Source: Micromonospora radicis
GTDB taxonomy: Bacteria > Actinomycetota > Actinomycetes > Mycobacteriales > Micromonosporaceae
Direction of reading: 5' to 3'
Assembly: GCF_003583405.1 (NCBI RefSeq)
Contig: NZ_QXEC01000017.1
Location: forward strand, 1 to 64,000
Length of the DNA stretch: 64,000 nt
This document shows, one piece after another, positions 54,996-64,000 of the stretch (its first letter is position 1; each line of letters begins with the position of its first letter). Under the pieces are notes generated by a model, which worked only from the letters and a program-made list of their open reading frames with translations, was not told the DNA's origin and ran no database searches. Both the position numbers and the translations under genes were made by a program.

Positions 54996-56628
54996 TGAGC
55001 TGCTGGCCGCACCGGCCGAGGCCGCCGGCGGCCTCGCGGTGCACGGCGCGCGGACCGTGGACGCCGACGCGCCGGCCTCCATCCGGCGGGCACTGGTCGA
55101 GGCCGGCGTACCCGGCCGGTTGGCGGCCCGGGATCCCGACCTGTGGGGTCCGGCGGCGGCCGCCCGCGCAGCCGACCGGCTCGGCTGGCTGGACACCCAC
55201 CGACGCAGCCGTGAGCTGCTCCCCCAGCTCGCCGAGCTGACCGCGGAGCTGGCCGACCTGGACCACGTGGTGGTCGCCGCGGCGGGCGGACCGGCGCTCG
55301 CGCCGGAAGTCATCGCCCGGACCACCGGCCAGCCGCTCACCGTGCTCGACACCAGCGACCCCGGCCAGATCCGGGCCGCGCTGTCCGACCGGCTGGCGCG
55401 CACCGTGGTGGTGCTGGCCGGCAAGTCCGGCTTGACCGTGGAGACCGACTCGCTCGGGCGGGCGTACCGGCAGGCGTTCCTGGACGCCGGCATGACCGAG
55501 GCGGAGGCGGGTCGGCACTTCGTCGTGGTCACCGACCCGGGTTCGCCGCTGGAGGCGGTCGCCGCCGAACTGGGTGCGATCACGGTACTCGCCGACCCGC
55601 AGGTGGGCGAGGGCTACGCGGCGCTCACCGCGTACGCGCTGGTGCCCTGCGCGCTGGCCGGGGTCGCGGTGGCCGACCTGCTCGACCAGGCCGAGGAGTT
55701 CGCGGCCGGGTTGGACCGCCCGGACGGCAACCCCGGGCTCGCCCTCGGCGCCGCCCTGGCCGCCGCGGCGACCACCGGGCGCGACACGATCGCCCTGGTC
55801 GGCGACGGCACCGGCGTGGAAGGGCTCGGCGACTGGGTGGAGCAGTTGCTCGCCGGGTCCACCGGCAAGGACGGCCTCGGCCTGCTGCCGGTGGTGGTCG
55901 AGTCACCCGGCAGCCCCGGTGCGACCGGTCCCGACGTACTCACCGTCAGCTACGGCGGTGCACTCTCCACCGGTGACCTGCCCGCCCCCGGCGGCAGCAC
56001 CGACGTGGCGGTCAACGGCCCGCTCGGCGCCCACTTCCTGGCCTGGGAGTACGCCACCGCGGCCGCCGCCAGCGTGCTCGGGGTCGACCCGTTCGACCGG
56101 CCCGACGTTACCGACGCCGCGGCGATCGTCGCCGGGACGGCGCCGACGGCGGCAGCCTCGTCCCGCGCGGGCGCGATCGAGGTGTACGCCCCACCCGGCT
56201 TCCCGGCCGACCTCACCGCCGCGCTGCGTCACCTGCTCGCCGGGCTGGGCGAACAGGGTTACCTGGCGGTCACGGCGTACCTCGACCGACACGCCGAGGC
56301 CGCCGCGGCCCGACTGCGTCCGCTGCTGGCCGGGACCACCGGGCGACCGGTCACCTTCGGTTGGGGTCCGCGCCACCTGTACTCCACCGGGCAGTACCAC
56401 AAGGGCGGCCCACAGGTGGGTAGTTTTCTTCAGGTAACCGGTACGGTCGATGTTGATCTGCCGGTGCCCGGAAAGCCGTACTCCTTCGGGGAGCTACAGG
56501 CGGCGCAGGCCGCCGGAGACCGGCAGGCCCTGGCCGGTCGAGGACGCCCGCTGCTGCACCTGCACCTGACCGAGCGGTCGGCGGGCCTGACCCAACTGCT
56601 CGACGCGGTCGGGTCACTGCGGGCATGA
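54991..56628 (+). CDS. pgi: Glucose-6-phosphate isomerase
   Basis: A 545-residue isomerase of the type found fused to or next to transaldolase in actinobacteria. SIS domains show VVLAGKSGLTVETDS and FVVVTDPGSPLEAV; the active-site end is YSTGQYHKGGPQVGSFLQ. It connects glycolysis with the pentose-phosphate genes of this operon. The GTG at 54991 is the only in-frame start, lacks a clear ribosome site and lies in the palindrome; the natural start may be the GTG at 54939 in another frame (see findings). The stop overlaps a 14-codon minigene. Confidence 0.9.
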   Translation: MGELLAAPAEAAGGLAVHGARTVDADAPASIRRALVEAGVPGRLAARDPDLWGPAAAARAADRLGWLDTHRRSRELLPQLAELTAELADLDHVVVAAAGGPALAPEVIARTTGQPLTVLDTSDPGQIRAALSDRLARTVVVLAGKSGLTVETDSLGRAYRQAFLDAGMTEAEAGRHFVVVTDPGSPLEAVAAELGAITVLADPQVGEGYAALTAYALVPCALAGVAVADLLDQAEEFAAGLDRPDGNPGLALGAALAAAATTGRDTIALVGDGTGVEGLGDWVEQLLAGSTGKDGLGLLPVVVESPGSPGATGPDVLTVSYGGALSTGDLPAPGGSTDVAVNGPLGAHFLAWEYATAAAASVLGVDPFDRPDVTDAAAIVAGTAPTAAASSRAGAIEVYAPPGFPADLTAALRHLLAGLGEQGYLAVTAYLDRHAEAAAARLRPLLAGTTGRPVTFGWGPRHLYSTGQYHKGGPQVGSFLQVTGTVDVDLPVPGKPYSFGELQAAQAAGDRQALAGRGRPLLHLHLTERSAGLTQLLDAVGSLRA

Positions 56629-56669
56629 CGATGGACGACGTGGACGAGCGGAGCGAGGAGGCGGCGTGA
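56625..56669 (+). CDS. 14-codon coupling minigene
   Basis: ATG at 56625 overlaps the pgi stop (ATGA) and reads MTMDDVDERSEEAA; its TGA overlaps the zwf start (GTGA). The peptide is acidic and unlikely to have a function of its own. It would carry ribosomes from pgi to zwf, and it contains the GAGGAGG ribosome site of zwf. Part of it is a GACGAGCGGAGCGAG linker of the kind often seen between genes in this group. Confidence 0.5.
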   Translation: MTMDDVDERSEEAA

Positions 56670-58180
56670 ACCCGCTGCGCGACCCGCAGGACCGACGGCT
56701 GCCGCGGATCCCGGAGCCCTGCGCTCTGGTGATCTTCGGAGTCACCGGTGACCTGGCCCAGAAGAAGCTGCTGCCGGCGGTGTACGACCTGGCGAACCGG
56801 GGGCTGCTGCCACCCGGTTTCGTGGTGGTCGGGTTCGCCCGGCGGGACTGGGGCGACGGCGACTTCGCGTCGCTGGCCCGGGAGGCGGCCAAGAACCACT
56901 CGCGTACTCCGTGGCGCGAGGAGGTCTGGTCGCGACTGGAGCACAACATCAAGTTCGTCGGCGGCTCGTTCGACGACGACACCGCCTTCGACAACCTCAC
57001 CCACTGCCTGGACAGCCTGCGCGACAGCCACGGCATCCACGGCAACGCGGCGTTCTACTTCTCCATCCCGCCGGCGGCGTTCCCGGTGGTGCTCAAGCAA
57101 CTGGCCCGCACCGGCATGGCCGACAACGAGAAGTGCGGCGGCTGGCGCCGGGTGGTCGTGGAGAAGCCGTTCGGCAACGACCTGCCCTCCGCCAAGGCCC
57201 TCAACGACCTGGTGGACGACGTGTTCACCCGGCAGGACGTCTTCCGGATCGACCACTACCTCGGCAAGGAGACGGTCCAGAACATCCTCGCCCTGCGCTT
57301 CGCCAACACCCTGTTCGAGCCACTGTGGAACTCGCAGTACGTCGACTCGGTGCAGATCACCATGGCCGAGGACGTCGGCATCGGCAGCCGGGCCGGCTTC
57401 TACGACTCGGTCGGCACCGCCCGCGACGTCCTGCAGAACCACCTGCTGCAACTGCTCGCCCTGGTCGCGATGGAGGAGCCGACCAGCTTCGACGCCGACG
57501 AGATCCGGGCCGAGAAGCTCAAGGTGCTCAAGGCCATCACCTTGCCGCAGGACGTCGCCGAGGGCACCGTACGCGGGCAGTACCTGCCCGGCTGGGTCGG
57601 CGGCCAGCGGGCGAAGGGTTACCTGGAGGAGGACGGCGTACCGCCCACCTCGAACACCGAGACGTACGTGGCGGTCCGGCTCGGCATCCAGAACCGGCGG
57701 TGGGCCGAGGTGCCGTTCTACATCCGGGCCGGCAAGCGGTTGCCGCGCCGGGTCACCGAGGTCGCGGTGATGTTCAAGCAGGCGCCGCACCTGCCGTTCA
57801 GCGCCGCCGACATGGAGATGCTCGGCAACAACCAGCTGGTCATCCGGGTCCAGCCGGACGAGGGCGTGGTGCTCAAGTTCGGCTCGAAGGTGCCGGGCAC
57901 CACCATGGAGGTCCGCGACATCGCGATGGACTTCCAGTACGGCGAGGCGTTCACCGAGTCCAGCCCCGAGGCGTACGAGCGGCTGGTGCTGGACGTCCTG
58001 ATCGGCGACCGGACGCTCTTCCCGGACGCCGCCGAGGTCGAACAGAGCTGGGCCGTGGTGGATCCGCTGGAACACGCCTGGGAGGGCACCAAGACGGAGC
58101 CCTACCGCGCCGGTGAGTGGGGTCCGCGAGCAGCCGACGAGATGCTGGCCCGCGAGGGCCGCGCCTGGCGGCGGGCGTAA
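56666..58180 (+). CDS. zwf: Glucose-6-phosphate dehydrogenase
   Basis: A 504-residue enzyme making 6-phosphogluconolactone and NADPH. The NADP fold opens with CALVIFGVTGDLAQKKLLPA; the active-site motif is RIDHYLGKETVQN. The GTG at 56666 has GAGGAGG 6 nt upstream and starts MNPLRDPQDRRLPRI. OpcA, encoded next, is needed for its full activity in Corynebacterium and Streptomyces relatives. Confidence 0.96.
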   Translation: MNPLRDPQDRRLPRIPEPCALVIFGVTGDLAQKKLLPAVYDLANRGLLPPGFVVVGFARRDWGDGDFASLAREAAKNHSRTPWREEVWSRLEHNIKFVGGSFDDDTAFDNLTHCLDSLRDSHGIHGNAAFYFSIPPAAFPVVLKQLARTGMADNEKCGGWRRVVVEKPFGNDLPSAKALNDLVDDVFTRQDVFRIDHYLGKETVQNILALRFANTLFEPLWNSQYVDSVQITMAEDVGIGSRAGFYDSVGTARDVLQNHLLQLLALVAMEEPTSFDADEIRAEKLKVLKAITLPQDVAEGTVRGQYLPGWVGGQRAKGYLEEDGVPPTSNTETYVAVRLGIQNRRWAEVPFYIRAGKRLPRRVTEVAVMFKQAPHLPFSAADMEMLGNNQLVIRVQPDEGVVLKFGSKVPGTTMEVRDIAMDFQYGEAFTESSPEAYERLVLDVLIGDRTLFPDAAEVEQSWAVVDPLEHAWEGTKTEPYRAGEWGPRAADEMLAREGRAWRRA

Positions 58181-58211
58181 CCGAGGACCACGAGCGAACC
58201 AGGAGGCTCCG

Positions 58212-59228
58212 TTGATCGGATTGTGGGACACCACCGGCAACGAGGTGGTCAAGGCACTGGCCGCCGAGCGGCGCAGCGCCGGCGGCGTGGCCAGCGGCAT
58301 GGCCCTGACCCTGATCGTGGTGGTGGACGAGAAGCGGGTCCGCGAGGCGGAGGCGGCGGCCACCATCGCCGCCGCCGCACACCCGTGCCGGCTGCTGGTG
58401 GTGGTCCGCTCCGACGTCGAGCGGGACCGCAGCCGGCTGGACGCGGAGATCGTCGTCGGCGGGCGGTTGGGCCCGTGCGAGGCGGTGGTGATGCGGATGT
58501 ACGGCCGGCTGGCGCTGCACGCCGAATCGGTGGTGATGCCGCTGCTGGTGCCGGACGTACCCGTGGTCACCTGGTGGCACGGCGAACCACCGGCGGAGAT
58601 CGCCACGGACTTCCTCGGCGTGGTCGCCGACCGGCGGATCACCGACGCCGCCCAGGCGACCGACCCGATCGACGCGCTGCGTCAGCGGGCCCGCGACTAC
58701 GCCCCCGGCGACACCGACCTCGCCTGGACCCGGATCACCCCGTGGCGGACCCTGGTCGCGGGCGCGTTCGACACCACCGAGGCACAGCTCACCGACGCCG
58801 CCGTCGTCGCACCACCGACCGACCCGACCGCCGCGCTGATGCGGGGCTGGTTGCGCAGCCGACTGGGCATCAAGCCACGCTGGGAGCGGGCCAAGGAGTT
58901 CCCCCGGATGCGCGAGGTGCAGCTACGTTGCGCCAACGGCGACGAGCTGACGCTGACCAGGGACGACAGCATGGCGGTCTTCCGGCGTACCGGCCAGGAG
59001 GATCGGATGCTGCCGCTGGTACGCCGGCCGCTCGGCGACGAACTGGCCGAGGAGTTGCGCCGGCTCGGCCCCGACCCGGTGTACGCCGACGCGCTCGGTG
59101 CCTTCGCCGGGCTGACCAACCTGGACCGCCGCCCCGGCCAACGGGTGCACGTCTGGAAGGATCCGGCCACCGCCGAGCGCGCCGAGGCGGGCGTCACCGC
59201 CCACGCCAGCACGAACACCGGTTCCTGA
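58212..59228 (+). CDS. opcA: Glucose-6-phosphate dehydrogenase assembly protein OpcA
   Basis: A 338-residue OpcA protein: MIGLWDTTGNEVVKALAAER at the start, then RNA/ligand-like middle segments (VPVVTWWHGEPPAEIA, ITDAAQATDPIDALR) and LRSRLGIKPRWERAKE. OpcA is an allosteric partner of Zwf. The start is a TTG at 58212, fixed by AGGAGG 5 nt upstream; the open frame before it is overlap with zwf. It lies 31 bp after zwf. Confidence 0.94.
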   Translation: MIGLWDTTGNEVVKALAAERRSAGGVASGMALTLIVVVDEKRVREAEAAATIAAAAHPCRLLVVVRSDVERDRSRLDAEIVVGGRLGPCEAVVMRMYGRLALHAESVVMPLLVPDVPVVTWWHGEPPAEIATDFLGVVADRRITDAAQATDPIDALRQRARDYAPGDTDLAWTRITPWRTLVAGAFDTTEAQLTDAAVVAPPTDPTAALMRGWLRSRLGIKPRWERAKEFPRMREVQLRCANGDELTLTRDDSMAVFRRTGQEDRMLPLVRRPLGDELAEELRRLGPDPVYADALGAFAGLTNLDRRPGQRVHVWKDPATAERAEAGVTAHASTNTGS

Positions 59229-59276
59229 CCCCCCAGCAGCACGACACCGACCGCCCCGCGGTCGCGGAAGGACACC

Positions 59277-60041
59277 ATGAGTGAGGCGAGTGTCGCCGTA
59301 CACGCCGACGCCGACCTGCTGGCGCAGGCGGTCGCGGCCCGGCTGGTGGTACGGCTGCTCGACGCGCAGGCCGCCCGCGGCCAGGCGTCGGTGGTACTGA
59401 CCGGCGGACGGATCGCGGCGGCGGTCTACCGCGCGGTGGCCGCGTTGCCGGCACGGGACGCGGTCGACTGGTCGCGGGTCGACGTCTGGTGGGGCGACGA
59501 ACGGTTCCTGCCCGCCGGTGACCCGGAGCGCAACGAGACCCAGGCCCGGGCCGCGCTGCTCGACGCGGTACCGGTCGACCCGGACCGGATCCATCCGATG
59601 CCGGCCTCCGACGGCGGCGCCGACCCGGAGGAGGCCGCCGCCCGGTACGCCGCCGAGTTGGCCCGGGCGGCCCGGCCGGGCACCGCCGCGCTCCCCCACT
59701 TCGACGTGCTGATGCTCGGCGTCGGCGAGGACGGCCACGTCGCCTCGGTCTTCCCGGAACACCCGGTGCACTACGAGAACCGGCCGGTCAGCGCGGTCCG
59801 GGGCAGCCCCAAGCCGCCGCCGGTACGGATCACCCTCACCCTGCCGACGATCAACACCGCCGAGGAGGTGTGGCTGGTCGCCGGCGGCGCCGACAAGGCC
59901 CACGCGGTCGGCATGGCGCTGGCCGGCGCCGGCCCGGTGCAGATTCCGGCGGCCGGGGTACACGGCACCGGCCGTACCCTCTGGCTGCTCGACCGCGCCG
60001 CCGCGGCCTCCGTCCCCGCCCGCTTCCGCAGCCTGCGGTAG
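59277..60041 (+). CDS. pgl: 6-phosphogluconolactonase
   Basis: A 254-residue DevB-type lactonase hydrolysing the product of Zwf. Motifs are VVLTGGRIAAAVYR near the start, WWGDERFLPAGDPERN in the middle, and LMLGVGEDGHVASVFPEHP with the likely catalytic His. It closes with WLVAGGADKAHAVGMAL. The ATG at 59277 has GGAAGGA upstream. It ends the pentose-phosphate operon and converges on rbpA. Confidence 0.95.
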   Translation: MSEASVAVHADADLLAQAVAARLVVRLLDAQAARGQASVVLTGGRIAAAVYRAVAALPARDAVDWSRVDVWWGDERFLPAGDPERNETQARAALLDAVPVDPDRIHPMPASDGGADPEEAAARYAAELARAARPGTAALPHFDVLMLGVGEDGHVASVFPEHPVHYENRPVSAVRGSPKPPPVRITLTLPTINTAEEVWLVAGGADKAHAVGMALAGAGPVQIPAAGVHGTGRTLWLLDRAAAASVPARFRSLR

Positions 60042-60091
60042 ACGCGGCCGCAGAGCGGCGGGCGGACGGCGGGATCAGGGTCGGCCGCGTC
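60041..60091. terminator. Possible terminator, pgl / rbpA
   Basis: Inverted repeat of 10 bp (GACGCGGCCG/CGGCCGCGTC, 60041-60050 and 60082-60091) around a 31-nt loop. It begins at the pgl stop and runs into the rbpA 3' end, where the genes converge. The loop is long, so this is less sure than other terminators here. Confidence 0.4.
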
Positions 60092-60419
60092 GGTCCCGCA
60101 ACGCGGCGAGGGCCTCGGCGAGGATCGCCGCACCCTCGGCGTCGGTACGCCGCTCCTTCACGTACGCCAGATGGGTCTTGTACGGCTCGGGCCGGGCGCC
60201 GCCCGGCGGATCCTGCGCGTCCGGACCGGCGGGCAGCCCACAGCGGGTGCAGTCCCACGCGGTCGGGGCCGCCACGTCGGCGGCGATCCGGATGTCGGTG
60301 CGGTGCCCGTTGCGGCACCAGTAGCTGACCGACCGGCACGGGACCGGCCGGTGGCGTTCGGGATGGCGCGGAGGTGCTGACCCGACCCGGGCGCCCCGGA
60401 TGACGTTGCCGTTCGACAC
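60075..60419 (-). CDS. rbpA: RNA polymerase-binding protein RbpA
   Basis: A 114-residue RbpA, an actinobacterial factor that binds the housekeeping sigma and RNA polymerase and stabilises open promoter complexes. It has VIRGARVGSAP, the zinc-like core SYWCRNGHRTDIR and AWDCTRCGLPAG (Cys pairs), and EPYKTHLAYVKERRTDAEG with the sigma-interaction helix. The ATG at 60419 gives MSNGNVIRG. It is encoded next to secG, as in many relatives. Confidence 0.95.
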   Translation of the reverse strand: MSNGNVIRGARVGSAPPRHPERHRPVPCRSVSYWCRNGHRTDIRIAADVAAPTAWDCTRCGLPAGPDAQDPPGGARPEPYKTHLAYVKERRTDAEGAAILAEALAALRDRRGRP

Positions 60420-60498
60420 GGCGCTCGCTCCTGTCGTCGAAGGGGACCGCCGTCGGAGGGGTGGCCGGCGGGCGACGCGGTGCAGCGGGTGAAACGGA

Positions 60499-60534
60499 CT
60501 GCGCGCGGCCCGTCGGGTGACGGACCGCGCGCAG
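60499..60534 (-). terminator. Terminator after secG
   Basis: A long hairpin: arms CTGCGCGCGG/CCGCGCGCAG plus an inner CCGTC/GACGG, one C-A mismatch and a 4-nt loop (GGGT), 16 positions in all. It stands 24 bp downstream of secG on the minus strand and is followed there by TCCGTTTC. It ends the gap-pgk-tpiA-secG transcript. Confidence 0.8.
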
Positions 60535-60557
60535 ATTGTACGACGTACGGGGCCTGC

Positions 60558-60812
60558 TCAGACGCCCACCTGGAGCCGGATCCAGAGGCCGAGCCCGACG
60601 ATGCAGGCGAACCAGACGATGCCCACCAGAACGGTGTAGCGGTCCAGGTTCTTCTCAGCCACTGACGAGCCGGCCAGGCTGGAGCTGACGCCACCGCCGA
60701 ACATGCTGGACAACCCACCACCCTTGCCCCGGTGCAGCAGAATCAGCAGGACGAGCAAGAAGCTCGTGATGACCAGCAACACGATCAACGTGTAGGCGAA
60801 CCAGATCGGCAT
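60558..60812 (-). CDS. secG: Preprotein translocase subunit SecG
   Basis: An 84-residue SecG with two membrane helices (FAYTLIVLLVITSFLLVLLI and TVLVGIVWFACIVGLGLWI). Between them is the conserved GKGGGLSSMFGG loop. It supports SecYE in protein export. It lies 95 bp after tpiA in the same direction; the link of secG to glycolytic genes is a widespread actinobacterial arrangement. Confidence 0.95.
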   Translation of the reverse strand: MPIWFAYTLIVLLVITSFLLVLLILLHRGKGGGLSSMFGGGVSSSLAGSSVAEKNLDRYTVLVGIVWFACIVGLGLWIRLQVGV

Positions 60813-60907
60813 GGCGGGGGTCAGTCCTCTCGTTACGATCCTCGCCCGGGCAGTTCGGGCACGGCGGCACCGACCGGCGGACGGGCGGAGTCAAGGATAG
60901 CGAGCGA

Positions 60908-61699
60908 TCAGCCGGTGATGTGCTCCGGGAACCGGCAGATCTTCGCGAACTCCTCGGCGTCCAGACTGGCGCCGCCGATCAGGGCACCGTCCACGTCCGG
61001 CTGGGCCATGATCGCCGCGATGTTGGACGACTTCACCGAACCACCGTAGAGGACCCGGACCTGGTCCGCGGTGCCCTGGTCGAAGGTCTCGGCCAGCCGG
61101 GACCGCACCGCGCCGCACACCTCCTGGGCGTCCTCGGGGGTGGCGGTCTTGCCGGTGCCGATCGCCCAGACCGGCTCGTAGGCCACCACGACCTTGGTCA
61201 CCTGCTCGGCGGTCAGCCCCTTGAGGGCCGCGTCGAGCTGCTCGGTGCAGTGCGCGACCTGCCCGCCCTGCTCCCGCACGTCCAGCCCCTCGCCCACGCA
61301 GAGGATCGGGGTCAGCCCGTTGGTCAGCGCGGCCTGCACCTTCGCGCCCACCAGCGCGTCGTCCTCGCGGTGGTATTCCCGCCGCTCGGAGTGCCCGACC
61401 ACCACGTACGTGCAGCCCAGCTTCGCCAGCATCGCACCGGAGATCTCACCGGTGTAGGCGCCCGAGGCGTGCGCGGAGAGGTCCTGCGCCCCGTAGCCGA
61501 TCAGCAGCTTGTCCCCCTCCACCACGGTCTGCACCGTACGCAGGTCGGTGAAGGGCGGCAGGACGACCGCCTCCACCTCGGTGAGCTGCTTCTCGGTGAG
61601 GCTGGCCGCCAGCTTCTGCACCAGCAGGTTGGCCTCGAGGTGGTTGAGGTTCATCTTCCAGTTGCCGGCCATCAGCGGCCGGCGGGTAACGCTCGCCAT
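60908..61699 (-). CDS. tpiA: Triose-phosphate isomerase
   Basis: A 263-residue TIM-barrel enzyme converting dihydroxyacetone phosphate and glyceraldehyde 3-phosphate. It has GNWKMNLN (Asn-x-Lys), VVGHSERREY (catalytic His), VVAYEPVWAIGTGKTA (catalytic Glu) and VLYGGSVKSSN. The ATG shares one base with the pgk stop (TGATG), so the genes are coupled. Confidence 0.97.
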   Translation of the reverse strand: MASVTRRPLMAGNWKMNLNHLEANLLVQKLAASLTEKQLTEVEAVVLPPFTDLRTVQTVVEGDKLLIGYGAQDLSAHASGAYTGEISGAMLAKLGCTYVVVGHSERREYHREDDALVGAKVQAALTNGLTPILCVGEGLDVREQGGQVAHCTEQLDAALKGLTAEQVTKVVVAYEPVWAIGTGKTATPEDAQEVCGAVRSRLAETFDQGTADQVRVLYGGSVKSSNIAAIMAQPDVDGALIGGASLDAEEFAKICRFPEHITG

Positions 61700-62924
61700 C
61701 AGTTCTCCAGGGCCGCGATGCCGGGGAGGGTCTTGCCCTCCAGGTACTCCAGGGAGGCGCCGCCGCCGGTGGAGATGTGCCCGAAGGACTTCTCGTCCAG
61801 GCCCAGGGCCCGCACCGCCGCGGCCGAGTCACCGCCCCCGACCACGCTGAACGCGTCGGACTCGGCGATCGCCTCGGCGACCCCCCGGGTGCCGTTGGCG
61901 AACGCCGCCATCTCGAACACGCCCATCGGGCCGTTCCAGAAGATCGTCCGCGCGTTGGCCGTGCCGCCGGCCGCCGAACCGCGCAGCGCGGCCGCGAAGC
62001 CGGCCACCGTCTCCGGGCCGATGTCGAGCCCGACCCGGTGGCTGGGGATGCCGTCGGCCGGCACCACGTCGTGCGCGGCGTCCGGGGCGAAGGCGTCCGC
62101 GGCCACCACGTCGACCGGGAGCATGATCTTGCCGTCGGCGCGCTCCAGCAGGTTGCGGCAGGTCTCGACCATGTCCTTCTCCAGCAGCGAGGTGCCCACC
62201 TCGTGGCCCTGGGCCTTGAGGAAGGTGAAGCACATGCCGCCGCCGATGAGCAGCCGGTCGACCGTGGGCAGCAGCGCCTCGATCACTGCGAGCTTGTCGG
62301 AGACCTTGGAACCGCCGAGCACCACCACGTACGGCCGCTCCGGGTCGCCGGTGAGCGTGGAGAGCACCTCCACCTCGCGCAGCACCAGGCGACCGGCGAC
62401 GTGCGGCAGCCGCGCCGGCACGTCGTACACGCTGGCGTGCTTGCGGTGCACGGCGCCGAAGGCATCGTCGACGTACGCGTCACCGAACGCCGCGAGCTGG
62501 TCGGCGAAGGCCCCCCGCTCGGCGTCGTCCTTGCTGGTCTCACCCTTGTTGAAGCGCAGGTTCTCCAGCAGCGCGACCTCGCCGTCGGCCAACGCCGCGA
62601 CGACCGCCTGGGCCGACTCGCCGACCGTGTCGGAGGCGAAGTGCACCGGCGTGCCGAGCAGCTCACCGAGCCGACCGGCCACCGGGTTGAGGCTGAACTG
62701 CGGATCCGGCTCGCCCTTCGGCCGGCCCAGGTGCGAGCAGACGACCACCTTGGCGCCGGCCTCGGTGAGCGCCCCCAGGGTCGGCAGGACCGCGCGGATG
62801 CGGCCGTCGTCCGTGATCGCACCGGTCTGCTTGTCGAGCGGGACGTTCAGGTCGGCGCGCACCAGCACGCGCCGACCCGACACCCCCTCGGCGAGCAGAT
62901 CGTCGAGGGTACGGATGCTCGCAC

Positions 62925-62928
<4 letters not shown>
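61699..62928 (-). CDS. pgk: Phosphoglycerate kinase
   Basis: A 409-residue glycolytic kinase. It has RVLVRADLNVPLD near the start, VVVCSHLGRPKGE, LLENLRFNKGE, and the nucleotide-binding FSVVGGGDSAAAVR and ISTGGGASLEYLEGK near the end. The GTG at 62928 overlaps the gap stop as GTGA and gives MSASIRTLDDLL. The frame stays open upstream inside gap, without meaning. Confidence 0.97.
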
Positions 62929-63929
<1,001 letters not shown>

Positions 63930-64000
63930 AGGTCCCATCTCCTCGCGTTTGTGGTCCGCCGGCGTGGAGACCCCCGGCCGGCGAAGCGGTGTGCGCCGAC

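Overview
The window is GC-rich, densely coded actinobacterial chromosome. Conserved gene sets (gap-pgk-tpiA-secG-rbpA facing tkt-tal-pgi-zwf-opcA-pgl, the sufR-led suf operon next to ctaA, a GTPase conservon, RbpA, an AcnR-type regulator) point to a filamentous actinomycete. Overall style (many GTGA/ATGA start-stop overlaps, short GAGCGGAGCGAG-like linkers, a diterpenoid-type operon) looks most like Micromonosporaceae (Micromonospora/Salinispora). The genus is inferred, not proven. I saw no rRNA, tRNA, CRISPR array, transposase or origin.

Layout. 0.2-14.9 kb: a VOC protein, then aconitase acnA. The gene for its likely TetR repressor, acnR, lies 10.8 kb away. A near-identical 19-bp site (17/19) sits before both genes. 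Between them are a conservon (histidine kinase, roadblock, DUF742, GTPase), a three-gene terpenoid operon (P450, class I terpene synthase, class II cyclase, each pair joined by a GTGA overlap), DUF2630, a RIO-type kinase and a HAD phosphatase. 15.0-18.3 kb: the most intriguing cassette. Two paralogous four-helix membrane proteins end in Gly- or Gly/Cys-rich tails. They are followed by a DUF692/MNIO iron oxygenase and a small partner protein, joined by ATGA overlaps; this looks like a peptide-modification system acting on membrane-anchored substrates.

18.4-26.3 kb: an SDR lacking the Tyr-Lys pair, a Mug glycosylase, an ABC exporter, a crotonase, a small HTH protein, a broken CadD-like fragment, an ABC-F ATPase and a zinc metallopeptidase. 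26.4-35.9 kb: a secreted two-gene block of a DNRLRE/LamG protein and a 2,091-residue RHS protein. The RHS protein has a divergent tail after the DPTGL core end, and a tiny two-helix membrane protein overlaps its 3' end (candidate toxin-immunity pair). 36.0-39.8 kb: acVLRF1, a LysE-type exporter and a secreted subtilase with a P domain.

39.9-51.3 kb: the suf Fe-S operon (sufR-B-D-Rieske-C-S-U-T, minus strand) diverging from ctaA, a gene-free 0.86-kb repeat region, an ATP-grasp protein, a conserved small protein and ctaB. 51.6-64 kb: the pentose-phosphate operon (+) converging on rbpA, secG and the glycolytic gap-pgk-tpiA operon (-). Together these supply central carbon flux, NADPH, Fe-S clusters and haem A. 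The accessory blocks (terpenoid, MNIO, RHS) are interspersed among these core genes.
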